Source: Rhodospirillales bacterium
GTDB lineage: Bacteria > Pseudomonadota > Alphaproteobacteria > Rhodospirillales > Thalassospiraceae
DNA length: 64,000 nucleotides
Direction of reading: 5' to 3'
NCBI GenBank assembly: GCA_019634165.1
Contig: JAHQVT010000006.1
Location: 806,001-870,000 of the forward strand
Under the pieces are notes generated by a model that saw only the letters and a list, made by a program, of their open reading frames with translations, searched no databases and had not been told where the DNA came from. Positions 27,094-35,397 of this stretch are shown here, piece after piece. Each line of letters begins with the position of its first letter. Position 1 is the stretch's first letter. Both the position numbers and the translations under genes were made by a program.

Positions 27094-28431
27094 TCAATCG
27101 CGCAATCCGCGCTTGGCCGTGACAACAACCCGATCAACAAAGACTTCCGCCTGTCCGACATAATTGGCCGGGTTTCTGACATGCGCCCAATCGACTGGCG
27201 CATCGGTCAGTTTTGGCAGTTCATCAAACAGGTTTGAATTGTTTGCAGCAGATTTGGCGATGGCGTCTTTCACCAGTTTATCTGCACCATCCCGACCAAG
27301 ATGATCGGCCAGCGCAAATGTCGCGGCCTCGGCCAACATCGCACCACGTGACAGTTCAAGGTTTTCGGCCATACGATCTGTATTAACTTTAAGCGACGGC
27401 ACCATATCGACCGCCTGCGCTAATGCTGTCCCCGCCGCAATGATGATTTGCGGCAAGGTCAACCATTCCAAAAGCCAGCTAGACCCGCAGCGTTCATGAT
27501 CATGAATCTGTGACTGACTAAACACCCCAAGTTGCCCCGCATTAAAGCGCGCCAATGTCACAAGCATTTCGGCCTGAACCGGGTTGGATTTATGCGGCAT
27601 GGTTGATGATCCACCGCCTTTACCCGGTTGCACTTCGGCGATTTCCGATTGCGCGAGTAAAACAAGGTCTTGCCCCATTTTACCAAGTGCTCCGGTTAAC
27701 GCTGTTAACTGACTTGCAAAATCGACCAAAACATCGCGCTGGGCATGCCACGGCATATCTGCAGATGGAAGTTCAAGCTCCTCGGCAAGGTTGCTTTCAA
27801 CCTCGCCCGCCTTGGCCCCGATGGATGCCAGCGTTCCCGCAGCACCGCCAAAAGAAATCCGCAACAAATCATGCGACAAACTATCAATTCGGCGATCAAT
27901 CCGCACAAGTGGGGCTAGCCATCCTGCGGCCTTTAGTCCAAATGTGGTCGGCACCGCCTGTTGTGATCGTGTGCGCCCAATCATCACAGTTCGACGATGG
28001 TTCTCGGCAAGAATGGACAATGCCTTGGCCAGTTTACGAATGCGGCGGCGGATAATGCCAATGGCATCACGCAGACGTAGAACAAGCCCGCTATCAACCA
28101 CGTCCTGACTTGTCACACCAAAATGAACAAAGCGGGCATCGTCACCGCCAATTTCCGCCTTAAGCGCTTTGACCAATGCCGGAACAGGAACACCTGCACT
28201 TGCCGTTCCCGCCGCAAGGGACGCCGGGTCAGGATCAAATTCCCGACAAACTTCCGCAATGCGCGTCGCACTTTTCGCAGGGATCACACCTGCGCGGGCT
28301 TCGGCCGCGGCAAGGGCTGATTCAAATAGCAGCATGGATGCAATCTGTGCCTTGTCATCAAACAGGGCGGCAATTTCCGGATCGGAAAACAGATCCCCAA
28401 GCAGGGCAGAATCAAAAGGCGAAATCGTCAT
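27094..28431 (-). CDS. pcaB: 3-carboxy-cis,cis-muconate cycloisomerase
   Basis: A 445-residue member of the fumarase/aspartase superfamily. It converts beta-carboxy-cis,cis-muconate to gamma-carboxymuconolactone, the second step of protocatechuate breakdown. The superfamily signature GGSSTMPHKSNPVQAEM is present near residues 265-280, as is GRTRSQQAVPTTFG, typical of PcaB. The start at 28431 (MTISPFDSALLGDLFSD) fits the family; the longer frame to 28497 does not. It is last in the pca cluster and is separated from pcaF by a hairpin terminator, so it may have partly separate expression. Confidence 0.93.
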   Translation of the reverse strand: MTISPFDSALLGDLFSDPEIAALFDDKAQIASMLLFESALAAAEARAGVIPAKSATRIAEVCREFDPDPASLAAGTASAGVPVPALVKALKAEIGGDDARFVHFGVTSQDVVDSGLVLRLRDAIGIIRRRIRKLAKALSILAENHRRTVMIGRTRSQQAVPTTFGLKAAGWLAPLVRIDRRIDSLSHDLLRISFGGAAGTLASIGAKAGEVESNLAEELELPSADMPWHAQRDVLVDFASQLTALTGALGKMGQDLVLLAQSEIAEVQPGKGGGSSTMPHKSNPVQAEMLVTLARFNAGQLGVFSQSQIHDHERCGSSWLLEWLTLPQIIIAAGTALAQAVDMVPSLKVNTDRMAENLELSRGAMLAEAATFALADHLGRDGADKLVKDAIAKSAANNSNLFDELPKLTDAPVDWAHVRNPANYVGQAEVFVDRVVVTAKRGLRD

Positions 28432-28516
28432 CAGGCTTAATCCACCATCATAAACAGGTGAGAATTCAAGTTGATAGTGTCGCGCCGCAAACACCATTGG
28501 TCAACAATACATAAAG

Positions 28517-28550
28517 AAGCCCCTGCCCGTCAGATACGGCACAGGGGCTT
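28517..28550. terminator. Hairpin terminator between pcaF and pcaB
   Basis: AAGCCCCTG (28517-28525) and CAGGGGCTT (28542-28550) form a 9-bp stem with a 16-base loop. The T-run is strong on the plus strand and weaker (CTTCTTT) on the minus strand, so it probably attenuates rather than fully stops pca transcription. Confidence 0.65.
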
Positions 28551-28579
28551 TTTTAACAGATCAATTCGCTGCCACTGAT

Positions 28580-29785
28580 CTAGACAGCTTCAAGCGCAAT
28601 CGCAATGCCCTGACCAACCCCGATACACATAGTGGCCAATGCATATTTGCCACCTGTGCGCTTCAACTGAAGGGCAGCCGTACCAGCAATGCGTGCACCC
28701 GACATCCCCAATGGATGACCAAGTGCAATCGCCCCACCATTCGGGTTTACCCGTGCATCATCATCGGCAATGCCAAGATCACGAAGGGTCGCAAGACCTT
28801 GGGAAGCAAAGGCTTCGTTCAACTCGATCACGTCAAGCTGATCGGTTGACCAACCAAGACGTGCCAAAAGCTTCTTGCTGGCCGGTGCCGGGCCAAAGCC
28901 CATGATACGCGGCGCAACACCTGCGGTCGCACCACCAACAACCTTGGCAATCGGGGTCAGGCCATATTTCTTGACCGCGGCTTCCGATGCAATGATCAGG
29001 GCAGCCGCCCCGTCATTCACACCCGATGCATTGCCTGCCGTAACCGAACCGCCTTCACGGAACGGGGTCGGCAATTTGCCAAGTTTTTCGGCCGTGGTGC
29101 CCGGACGCGGATGTTCATCCTTATCGACAACAATCGGATCACCTTTGCGCTGCGGAATGGTGACCGGGGTAATTTCCTGCCCCAGAACGCCATTTTCCTG
29201 TGCGGCAACGGCTTTGTCCTGTGAACGTGCTGCAAACACGTCCTGATCAGCGCGCGAAATATTGAAATCTTCGGCAACGTTTTCACCGGTTTCCGGCATG
29301 GAATCCACGCCGTACTGCTTTTTCATCACCGGATTAACAAAGCGCCAGCCAATGGTCGTGTCATAGATTTCTGCATTGCGCGAGAATGCCGAGGATGCCT
29401 TGGGCATCACGAACGGCGCACGCGACATGCTTTCGACACCACCGGCAATCATCACTTCCTGCTCGCCCGATTTGATCGCACGTGCGGCAATAATGATCGC
29501 ATCCATACCAGAACCGCACAAACGGTTAACCGTGGTACCCGTAACCGTTTCTGGCAAACCGGCCAGAAGTGCTGACATGCGTGCAACGTTACGGTTGTCT
29601 TCGCCCGCCTGATTGGCACAGCCAAACACGATGTCATCAACAGCCGCAAAATCCAGACCCGGATTGCGCTCCATCAATGCCTTAAGCGGCACAGCACCCA
29701 GATCGTCGGCACGCACCTGCGACAAGCTGCCACCAAAGCGGCCAATCGGGGTACGGATATAATCGCAAATATATGCGTCAGCCAT
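28580..29785 (-). CDS. pcaF: 3-oxoadipyl-CoA thiolase
   Basis: A 401-residue thiolase that cleaves beta-ketoadipyl-CoA to succinyl-CoA and acetyl-CoA, the last step of the pathway. All thiolase motifs are present: VNRLCGSGMDAI with the acyl-accepting Cys near residue 90, NPNGGAIALGHPLGMSGARI with the catalytic His, and the late Cys in ALATMCIGVGQG. The position directly after pcaIJ supports PcaF over a general acetyl-CoA acetyltransferase. Confidence 0.95.
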   Translation of the reverse strand: MADAYICDYIRTPIGRFGGSLSQVRADDLGAVPLKALMERNPGLDFAAVDDIVFGCANQAGEDNRNVARMSALLAGLPETVTGTTVNRLCGSGMDAIIIAARAIKSGEQEVMIAGGVESMSRAPFVMPKASSAFSRNAEIYDTTIGWRFVNPVMKKQYGVDSMPETGENVAEDFNISRADQDVFAARSQDKAVAAQENGVLGQEITPVTIPQRKGDPIVVDKDEHPRPGTTAEKLGKLPTPFREGGSVTAGNASGVNDGAAALIIASEAAVKKYGLTPIAKVVGGATAGVAPRIMGFGPAPASKKLLARLGWSTDQLDVIELNEAFASQGLATLRDLGIADDDARVNPNGGAIALGHPLGMSGARIAGTAALQLKRTGGKYALATMCIGVGQGIAIALEAV

Positions 29786-29809
29786 TTTTATAGATCCTTT
29801 TTAATGCCC

Positions 29810-30583
29810 TTACTGCTGGTCGCCATGCGCCTTGGCAGTACGGGCATGCAGTTCACGCAGAACCTGCAATTCTTTTTCGGTCGGGATCGCAGTTTCGGCG
29901 ACTTCGTCGGCAAATTCAACAACCCAACCTGTATTTTCAATGATGTCTTCGCGGGTAACACCCGGATGGATCGACGTCACGATGAAGTTCTTGCCCACCG
30001 GATGCGGTTCCATGATGCAAAGATCGGTAATCAAACGCGAAGGGCCTTTGGTATCAACGCCGTAAGACGCGCGATCATCGCCACCCTTGCCATGACCAAG
30101 CGAGGTGACAAAATCGATCTTTTCAACAAAGCCACGTTTGCTTTGCTTCATCACCAAAAAGACTTCACCGCAACTCGTCGCAATTTCTGGCGCACCGCCG
30201 CCGCCCGGAAGGCGGACTTTCGGATCGTCGTAATCGCCAATCACGGTGGTATTGATATTGCCAAACTTATCAAGCTGGGCCGCACCAAGGAAACCAACGG
30301 AAATCTTGCCACCCTGCAGCCAGTAACGGAACATTTCCGGCACAGCAACCGTGTTCACAGCCGTTTCGCAAAGCTCGCCATCGCCAATCGAAAGCGGCAA
30401 GACATCGGGCTTGGTGCCAATCGTGCCACTTTCATAAATCAGGGTCAGTTCAGGTGCATGGGTCAGGCGCGCCAGATTACAGGCGGCTGATGGCATACCG
30501 ATACCAACAAAGCACACATCGTCGTTTTTAAGCGCACGTGCGGCGGATACCGTCATCATTTCAGTCGGGGTATATTCAACCAT
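29810..30583 (-). CDS. pcaJ: 3-oxoadipate CoA-transferase subunit B
   Basis: A 257-residue beta subunit of succinyl-CoA:3-oxoadipate CoA-transferase. The catalytic Glu is in LTLIYESGTIG near residue 51, and the glycine loop LPGGGGAPEIAT is present. It forms a heterotetramer with PcaI, whose gene ends 14 bases upstream. PcaF follows 24 bases downstream. Confidence 0.93.
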   Translation of the reverse strand: MVEYTPTEMMTVSAARALKNDDVCFVGIGMPSAACNLARLTHAPELTLIYESGTIGTKPDVLPLSIGDGELCETAVNTVAVPEMFRYWLQGGKISVGFLGAAQLDKFGNINTTVIGDYDDPKVRLPGGGGAPEIATSCGEVFLVMKQSKRGFVEKIDFVTSLGHGKGGDDRASYGVDTKGPSRLITDLCIMEPHPVGKNFIVTSIHPGVTREDIIENTGWVVEFADEVAETAIPTEKELQVLRELHARTAKAHGDQQ

Positions 30584-30597
30584 GATCTTTTCTCCGC

Positions 30598-31452
30598 TTA
30601 GCCCTTGTTTGCTTCACGTTTGGCCGCGAAATCTTCGGGACCACCATTCATGACATGCTCTTCAATCCAAGCCAGGAACGCTTCGCGGTCACGCGCGATC
30701 GGGTCCCAAGCTTTGTAAAAGGCATTGTCGCGCTTGTAATATCCTTGGGCATAGGACGGATGGGCCCCACCTGGAATTTCAACAATCGCCGTAACCGCCC
30801 AGTTCGGCAGCATCACAGCATTCGGTGAAATATCGCCAAAATCATCAACGATCTCTTCGACTGTAATGATGGATTTTTTGGCTGCCAGTACGGCTTCTTT
30901 CTGAACACCGACAATGCCTTCAAACAGGACATCGCCCTTTTTGTTGGCTTTCTGCGCATGAACGACCGTCGCATCCGGGCGGATCGACGGTACAGCAGCC
31001 AGACTTTCACCGGTGAACGGGCATTCGATGAATTTGATGTTCTTGTTCACACGCGGCAATTCAGCACCACGGTAGCCTTTAAACACTGCACAAGGAAGGC
31101 CAGCAGCCCCCGCATCATATGCATTTGCCATCGCCGCATGGCTATGTTCTTCGATTTCAAGTTTGTGCGGCCAGTGTTCCTGAACCGCTTCACGCAAACG
31201 GTGAAGCGACCCGACACCGGGGTTCCCCCCCCACGAGAAAACGAGTTTCTTCGCACAGCCTGCACCGATCAGTTGATCATAAATCATATCAGGCGTCATA
31301 CGGATCAAGGTCAAATCCTTGATCCCCTGACGGATGATCTCATGACCAGCGGCATGTGGGATAAGATGGGTGAAGCCTTCCATCGCGATGGTATCGCCAT
31401 CCTTAACGCAGGACGCGACAGCTTCTTTAAGCGACATGAAACGTGCAACCAC
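30598..31452 (-). CDS. pcaI: 3-oxoadipate CoA-transferase subunit A
   Basis: A 284-residue alpha subunit of the CoA-transferase that activates beta-ketoadipate. It begins with the family pattern SLKEAVASCVKDGDTIAMEGFTH and has LTLIRMTPDMIYDQLIGAG and FSWGGNPGVGSL in the CoA-binding half. It pairs with PcaJ. A 136-base gap with a large stem-loop separates it from pcaG upstream. Confidence 0.93.
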   Translation of the reverse strand: MVARFMSLKEAVASCVKDGDTIAMEGFTHLIPHAAGHEIIRQGIKDLTLIRMTPDMIYDQLIGAGCAKKLVFSWGGNPGVGSLHRLREAVQEHWPHKLEIEEHSHAAMANAYDAGAAGLPCAVFKGYRGAELPRVNKNIKFIECPFTGESLAAVPSIRPDATVVHAQKANKKGDVLFEGIVGVQKEAVLAAKKSIITVEEIVDDFGDISPNAVMLPNWAVTAIVEIPGGAHPSYAQGYYKRDNAFYKAWDPIARDREAFLAWIEEHVMNGGPEDFAAKREANKG

Positions 31453-31527
31453 GGTAAAACTCCTGTGGTATCAAACAAAAACGGAACAAACGCGGGGCCA
31501 ATGCCCCTTGAGCGCGGGAAATAAGGT

Positions 31528-31576
31528 CGATGGCTGCGACCGCCGGCTTTCCCCAAAGCAGCGGACGCAGCCATCG
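31528..31576 (-). other. Intercistronic stem-loop between pcaG and pcaI
   Basis: CGATGGCTGCG (31528-31538) pairs perfectly with CGCAGCCATCG (31566-31576) over an 11-bp stem with a 27-base loop. There is no T-run in the direction of transcription. It may set different mRNA levels for the ring-cleavage genes (upstream) and the CoA-transferase/thiolase genes. Confidence 0.55.
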
Positions 31577-31588
31577 GGCCAAATCGAC

Positions 31589-32176
31589 TTACACGTCGAA
31601 GAACACGGTTTCCGCGTCCCCCTGCATGTGAATATCGATCTGGTATTCGATCCCCGTCGGGGTCTGGATGCGCTTGGCAACCAAGCTATTGCGACGGTCT
31701 GCCGGAACCGATTGCAAGACAGCGTCTTTTGCATTCAATTCAGCTTCGTCGTCAAAATAGAAACGGGTAAAGGCGTGCACCAACATGCCGCGCATAAACA
31801 CGATCACATTGACAAACGGTGCTTGTGCATCTTCGACCACACCCGGCTTGATCGTATCAAACCAAAACCGGTTATTGGCATCTGTACCCGTGCCACAACG
31901 GCCAAGGCCGCGGAAACCGGTATCGGCAACATCAACTGGCTTTTCGCTGTAGACGCCATCGGCATCGGCCTGCCAAATTTCGATCATGGCATCATTGACG
32001 CGGTTATTTTCGCCATCAAACACCGTGCCGGTAATGCGGATATGTTCGCCCTTGGCGTCCGATCCGGCAACGGTCGGCGTGACAATATCGCTAAAGTCGT
32101 AACCATACTGCCCTGCGGTCAAGCCATAGGCGAAATACGGGCCAACCGTCTGTGAGGGGGTTTCACCATATGCCAT
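31589..32176 (-). CDS. pcaG: Protocatechuate 3,4-dioxygenase alpha subunit
   Basis: A 195-residue subunit of the intradiol ring-cleaving dioxygenase. It begins GETPSQTVGPYFAYGLT, the usual PcaG start, and keeps the dioxygenase beta-sandwich (DAMIEIWQADADGVYS, GFRGLGRCGTGTDANNRFWF) but lacks the full Tyr/Tyr/His/His iron set, as expected of the alpha chain. It partners PcaH, whose gene ends three bases upstream. Confidence 0.95.
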   Translation of the reverse strand: MAYGETPSQTVGPYFAYGLTAGQYGYDFSDIVTPTVAGSDAKGEHIRITGTVFDGENNRVNDAMIEIWQADADGVYSEKPVDVADTGFRGLGRCGTGTDANNRFWFDTIKPGVVEDAQAPFVNVIVFMRGMLVHAFTRFYFDDEAELNAKDAVLQSVPADRRNSLVAKRIQTPTGIEYQIDIHMQGDAETVFFDV

Positions 32177-32179
32177 GAC

Positions 32180-32881
32180 TTAATTCTCCATCGGGGTGGC
32201 ATTGCGTCCGCGCAGGACAATGTCAAACTGATAACCCAGCGCAAAGCCTTCCTCGGTTTTTTCAATCGAGAATTTGGAAATCAGGCGTTCACGTGCTGCC
32301 GCATCCTTGGTTTCAAGGAAGATCGGATCAAGTTCAAGCAGCGGGTCACCCGGAAAATACATCTGGGTCACAAGACGGGTCGCAAAACCCGGCCCGAAAA
32401 CCGACAGATGGATATGGTTCGGACGCCACGCATTGAAATGGTTGCCCCACGGATAGGCCCCCGGCTTGATGGTATAGAATTTGTAATTGCCGTTGGCATC
32501 GGTCATGCAACGCCCCGAACCACGGAAGTTCGGATCAAGCGGCGCTTCATGCTGGTCAACTTTATGAACATAGCGACCAGCAGAGTTCGCCTGCCAGATT
32601 TCCACAACAATATTTGGCTGCGGACGGCCATCGGTATCAAGAACCCGGCCATGGACAACAATACGTTCGCCAATCGGCTCACCGTTGGTGACACCGTTCT
32701 TGGTCAAGTCATGATCAAGTTTACGCACAGCAGCCGGGGCAAAGCGCGGACCCGTGCCCTCGGTCAGGCCCGACTGAATGGCAAGTGCCGGACGTGTCGG
32801 ACCACGCAAAACGGTGGATTTATATCCTGGGGCGATGAACGGGGCGTGGGAACCCCAGTCACGCGGTTTGAAGGTGGACAT
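32180..32881 (-). CDS. pcaH: Protocatechuate 3,4-dioxygenase beta subunit
   Basis: The 233-residue catalytic subunit. It opens protocatechuate between the hydroxyls to give beta-carboxy-cis,cis-muconate. All four iron ligands are in place: Tyr104 in GRYVHK, Tyr143 in GAYPWGN, and His156 and His158 in NHIHLSVFG. Length and spacing are normal. It lies immediately before pcaG and after pcaC in the operon. Confidence 0.96.
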   Translation of the reverse strand: MSTFKPRDWGSHAPFIAPGYKSTVLRGPTRPALAIQSGLTEGTGPRFAPAAVRKLDHDLTKNGVTNGEPIGERIVVHGRVLDTDGRPQPNIVVEIWQANSAGRYVHKVDQHEAPLDPNFRGSGRCMTDANGNYKFYTIKPGAYPWGNHFNAWRPNHIHLSVFGPGFATRLVTQMYFPGDPLLELDPIFLETKDAAARERLISKFSIEKTEEGFALGYQFDIVLRGRNATPMEN

Positions 32882-32886
32882 ATGGC

Positions 32887-33279
32887 TTACTCTCCCTTGG
32901 ATGCCGCGTCGATCTCGGCATAGGTTTGCTTGGCAATGCGGAATGCCGTATTGGCGGCGGGAACGCCGGCATAGACCGCAACATGCATCAGGGTTTCACG
33001 GATGTCATCGCGTGTTGCCCCGGTATTCAAAGTCGCCCGAATATGCATGGCGAGTTCTTCTTCGTGACCAAGTCCGGCAAGCAAAGCAATGGTCACAATC
33101 GACCGCTCACGCTTGGTGAATTTGTCGCTCGTCCAAACACCGTTCCAGACATTTTCGGTGATATAGCGCTGAAAACCTTCGTCAATTTCAGTGATGTTTT
33201 TCGACGCACGATCAACATGCGCATCACCCAAAACAGAACGGCGGGTTTTCATGCCAACGTCATACCGGCTCTCAGACAA
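32887..33279 (-). CDS. pcaC: 4-carboxymuconolactone decarboxylase
   Basis: A 130-residue AhpD-fold enzyme that decarboxylates gamma-carboxymuconolactone to beta-ketoadipate enol-lactone. SIVTIALLAGLGHEEELAMHIRATL and TRDDIRETLMHVAVYAGVPA form the conserved core. It is a stand-alone protein, not fused to PcaD as in some bacteria, but the two reading frames overlap by eight bases. Confidence 0.94.
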   Translation of the reverse strand: MSESRYDVGMKTRRSVLGDAHVDRASKNITEIDEGFQRYITENVWNGVWTSDKFTKRERSIVTIALLAGLGHEEELAMHIRATLNTGATRDDIRETLMHVAVYAGVPAANTAFRIAKQTYAEIDAASKGE

Positions 33280-34072
33280 GGTTCTTCTCCTTGGTAAATC
33301 GGTCGATCAACCGGGTAAGCAATTCTGGGGTTTCGATACAGGGCAGATGCCCGACCCCGTCTATCAATTCAAATTGTGCATCGGGGATCATGGACACCAT
33401 TTCGCGCACCACTTCTGGCGGTGTTGCCAGATCTTCCGATCCGCAAATGCAAAGTGTCGGCACAGCAATTTTTCCGGCAGCTTCGCGCAGATCGCCATCG
33501 CGCAGCGCAACACATGTGCCGATATATCCTGCCGCCGTCGTGCGAACCAGCATGTCGCGATACATCGCGGTTTCAAGTACACGGTCTTTGCGGAAAGTCG
33601 GTGACAACCAGCGTTCAATAATCGCATCGCCAAGGCTTTCCAGCCCATCGGCTTTGATCGCCTCGATCCGTGTATTCCAACCGTCATAATCGCCAAGTTT
33701 GGGCGCGGTATCACACAAGATCAGGCCGCGAACACGTTGGGGCTGCTGTTCGGTCACTTTCTGGGCAATCAAGCCGCCAACCGACAGGCCGCAAATAATC
33801 ACTTCATTCAGACCAAGATGATCCAGCAACCCGATCAGATCATTGGCATGCAGCGAAATGTCATATGGCGCATCGCCAATTCCCGACAATCCATGACCGC
33901 GCTTGTCATAGGTAACAATGTTAAAACGTTTGGAAAGGACGCTGACAACATCATCCCAAATGCGCAAATCCGTGCCGAGTGAATTGGCAAATACCATCGC
34001 CGGACCATCTTTGGGACCGGTCTGGCAGTAATGAATATGTGTCCCGTTGACCGGGGCAACTTGTAAACTCAT
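33272..34072 (-). CDS. pcaD: 3-oxoadipate enol-lactonase
   Basis: A 266-residue alpha/beta hydrolase that opens the enol-lactone to beta-ketoadipate. The nucleophile is Ser97 in CGLSVGG, the acid Asp is in CGSEDLATPP and His is in IDGVGHLPCIE. It is first in the minus-strand pca operon and faces pcaQ across a 143-base control region. Confidence 0.94.
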   Translation of the reverse strand: MSLQVAPVNGTHIHYCQTGPKDGPAMVFANSLGTDLRIWDDVVSVLSKRFNIVTYDKRGHGLSGIGDAPYDISLHANDLIGLLDHLGLNEVIICGLSVGGLIAQKVTEQQPQRVRGLILCDTAPKLGDYDGWNTRIEAIKADGLESLGDAIIERWLSPTFRKDRVLETAMYRDMLVRTTAAGYIGTCVALRDGDLREAAGKIAVPTLCICGSEDLATPPEVVREMVSMIPDAQFELIDGVGHLPCIETPELLTRLIDRFTKEKNLV

Positions 34073-34118
34073 GTCGTTTCCACCCTGCTTATTTGCGCCT
34101 ACATTCGCAGACGGTTTT

Positions 34119-34156
34119 GGTTATGTAAAATGAGGAATTGCGTATTTTGCATAACT
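34119..34156. promoter_or_regulatory. Probable PcaQ operator, pcaD/pcaQ divergent promoter
   Basis: GGTTATG (34119-34125) and CATAACT (34150-34156) are separated by 24 bases, and the imperfect symmetry extends inward (GTTATGTAAAAT against ATTTTGCATAAC, one mismatch). The layout is that of a LysR-type binding site between divergent genes. The same outer architecture recurs at 35164-35201. Confidence 0.7.
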
Positions 34157-34215
34157 ATATAATTATGAATAGCCACTTAATAAGTTCATTCCACAACGTC
34201 GCGACGTAGGCACGC

Positions 34216-35157
34216 ATGCTTGATCAACGCATTAAATTCCGCCACCTGACTTGCTTTCTCGAAGTTGCCCGTCAACGAAGCGTGGTCAAGGCCGCTGACA
34301 CATTATCCATAACCCAACCCGCCGTTTCCAAAACCATTCGCGAACTTGAAGAACATCTTGATGCGCGTCTGTTTGACCGATCCAAGCGCGGCGTGACCTT
34401 AACCGATTTTGGCAAAGTATTTTTGCGCTATGCCGGGGCCAGTGTCACTGCCCTTCGCCAAGGTGTCGACAGCATCAGTCAGGTCCGCATGCAAGGTGGG
34501 CTTTCGATCAATCTGGGGGTACTGCCCACAGTAGCTGCCAGTGTCATGCCTCATGCCATCCGACGATTTAAAACACTTAGTCCCGATACCACGGTTAAGG
34601 TGGTTGCCGGGCCGAACGTCATGTTGATGGGGCAATTACGGGTGGGTGAGCTTGATCTTGTCGTCGGGCGTCTGGCTGAACCCGATCAGATGTCGGGGCT
34701 TTCATTCATCCATCTCTATTCCGAACATATATCCTTGGTCGCACGCCCCGGCCATCCGCTGATGGCCGATAAAAATCCAGACATTACCCGCATTCGCGAA
34801 TTTACCGTTCTGGTCCCGCCCAAACATGCGATTATTCACCCAACGGTCGATAAAATGCTGATCGCGCATGGGATTGGCGCACTCCCGGATCGTATCGAAA
34901 CTGTTTCGACATCCTTCGGACGCGCCTTTACCCGTGAAACAGACGCCATCTGGATCATCTCGAACGGGGCGGTCGCATCTGACATCGCAGACGGCCATCT
35001 TGTTGAATTACCTATAGATACCAGTGATACCTTCGGGCCGGTGGGACTGACCACACGCATTGATTCACCCATATCCCCACCCGTCGAGATACTTATTAAT
35101 GCTGTTCGGGAAGAAGCATCCCTGCATCATGCCACCCATTCAGGGGCTGTAACATAA
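34216..35157 (+). CDS. pcaQ: LysR family regulator of the pca genes (PcaQ type)
   Basis: A 313-residue LysR-type regulator. The winged helix-turn-helix is at residues about 7-66 (RHLTCFLEVARQRSVVKAAD then ITQPAVSKTIRELEEHLDARL). An effector-binding domain follows with GELDLVVGRLAEPDQM. PcaQ proteins activate pcaDCHG in response to carboxymuconate intermediates. Divergent placement next to pcaD is the standard alphaproteobacterial arrangement, which supports the name. It may also control the TRAP transporter that follows. Confidence 0.9.
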   Translation: MLDQRIKFRHLTCFLEVARQRSVVKAADTLSITQPAVSKTIRELEEHLDARLFDRSKRGVTLTDFGKVFLRYAGASVTALRQGVDSISQVRMQGGLSINLGVLPTVAASVMPHAIRRFKTLSPDTTVKVVAGPNVMLMGQLRVGELDLVVGRLAEPDQMSGLSFIHLYSEHISLVARPGHPLMADKNPDITRIREFTVLVPPKHAIIHPTVDKMLIAHGIGALPDRIETVSTSFGRAFTRETDAIWIISNGAVASDIADGHLVELPIDTSDTFGPVGLTTRIDSPISPPVEILINAVREEASLHHATHSGAVT

Positions 35158-35163
35158 TCGTTT

Positions 35164-35201
35164 GGTTATGGATATGTGCTTACATATCATTATACATAAC
35201 C
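35164..35201. promoter_or_regulatory. Second PcaQ-type operator, upstream of the TRAP genes
   Basis: GGTTATG (35164-35170) and CATAACC (35195-35201) have the same 24-base spacing as the site before pcaD. Inside lies a further perfect repeat, GATATGT-GCTT-ACATATC (35171-35188). It sits between the pcaQ stop and the dctP start, about 200 bases upstream of dctP. Confidence 0.65.
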
Positions 35202-35397
35202 ATCACGTGCCTATTAAGTTGGTTGCAATTGGGTATGGCAGAATTGCGTTTAACGCAGGCCAAACCAAAAATAAGAATAAAAACAATAATAAAAACAATA
35301 ACCAAGAATACTGGAAAACTTCGTACGCTAGATGCGCATCGTGGCTGAAACGTTATGTCGGCGTCATGAACACGACAAGACGTTCAAAGGAGGAAGA

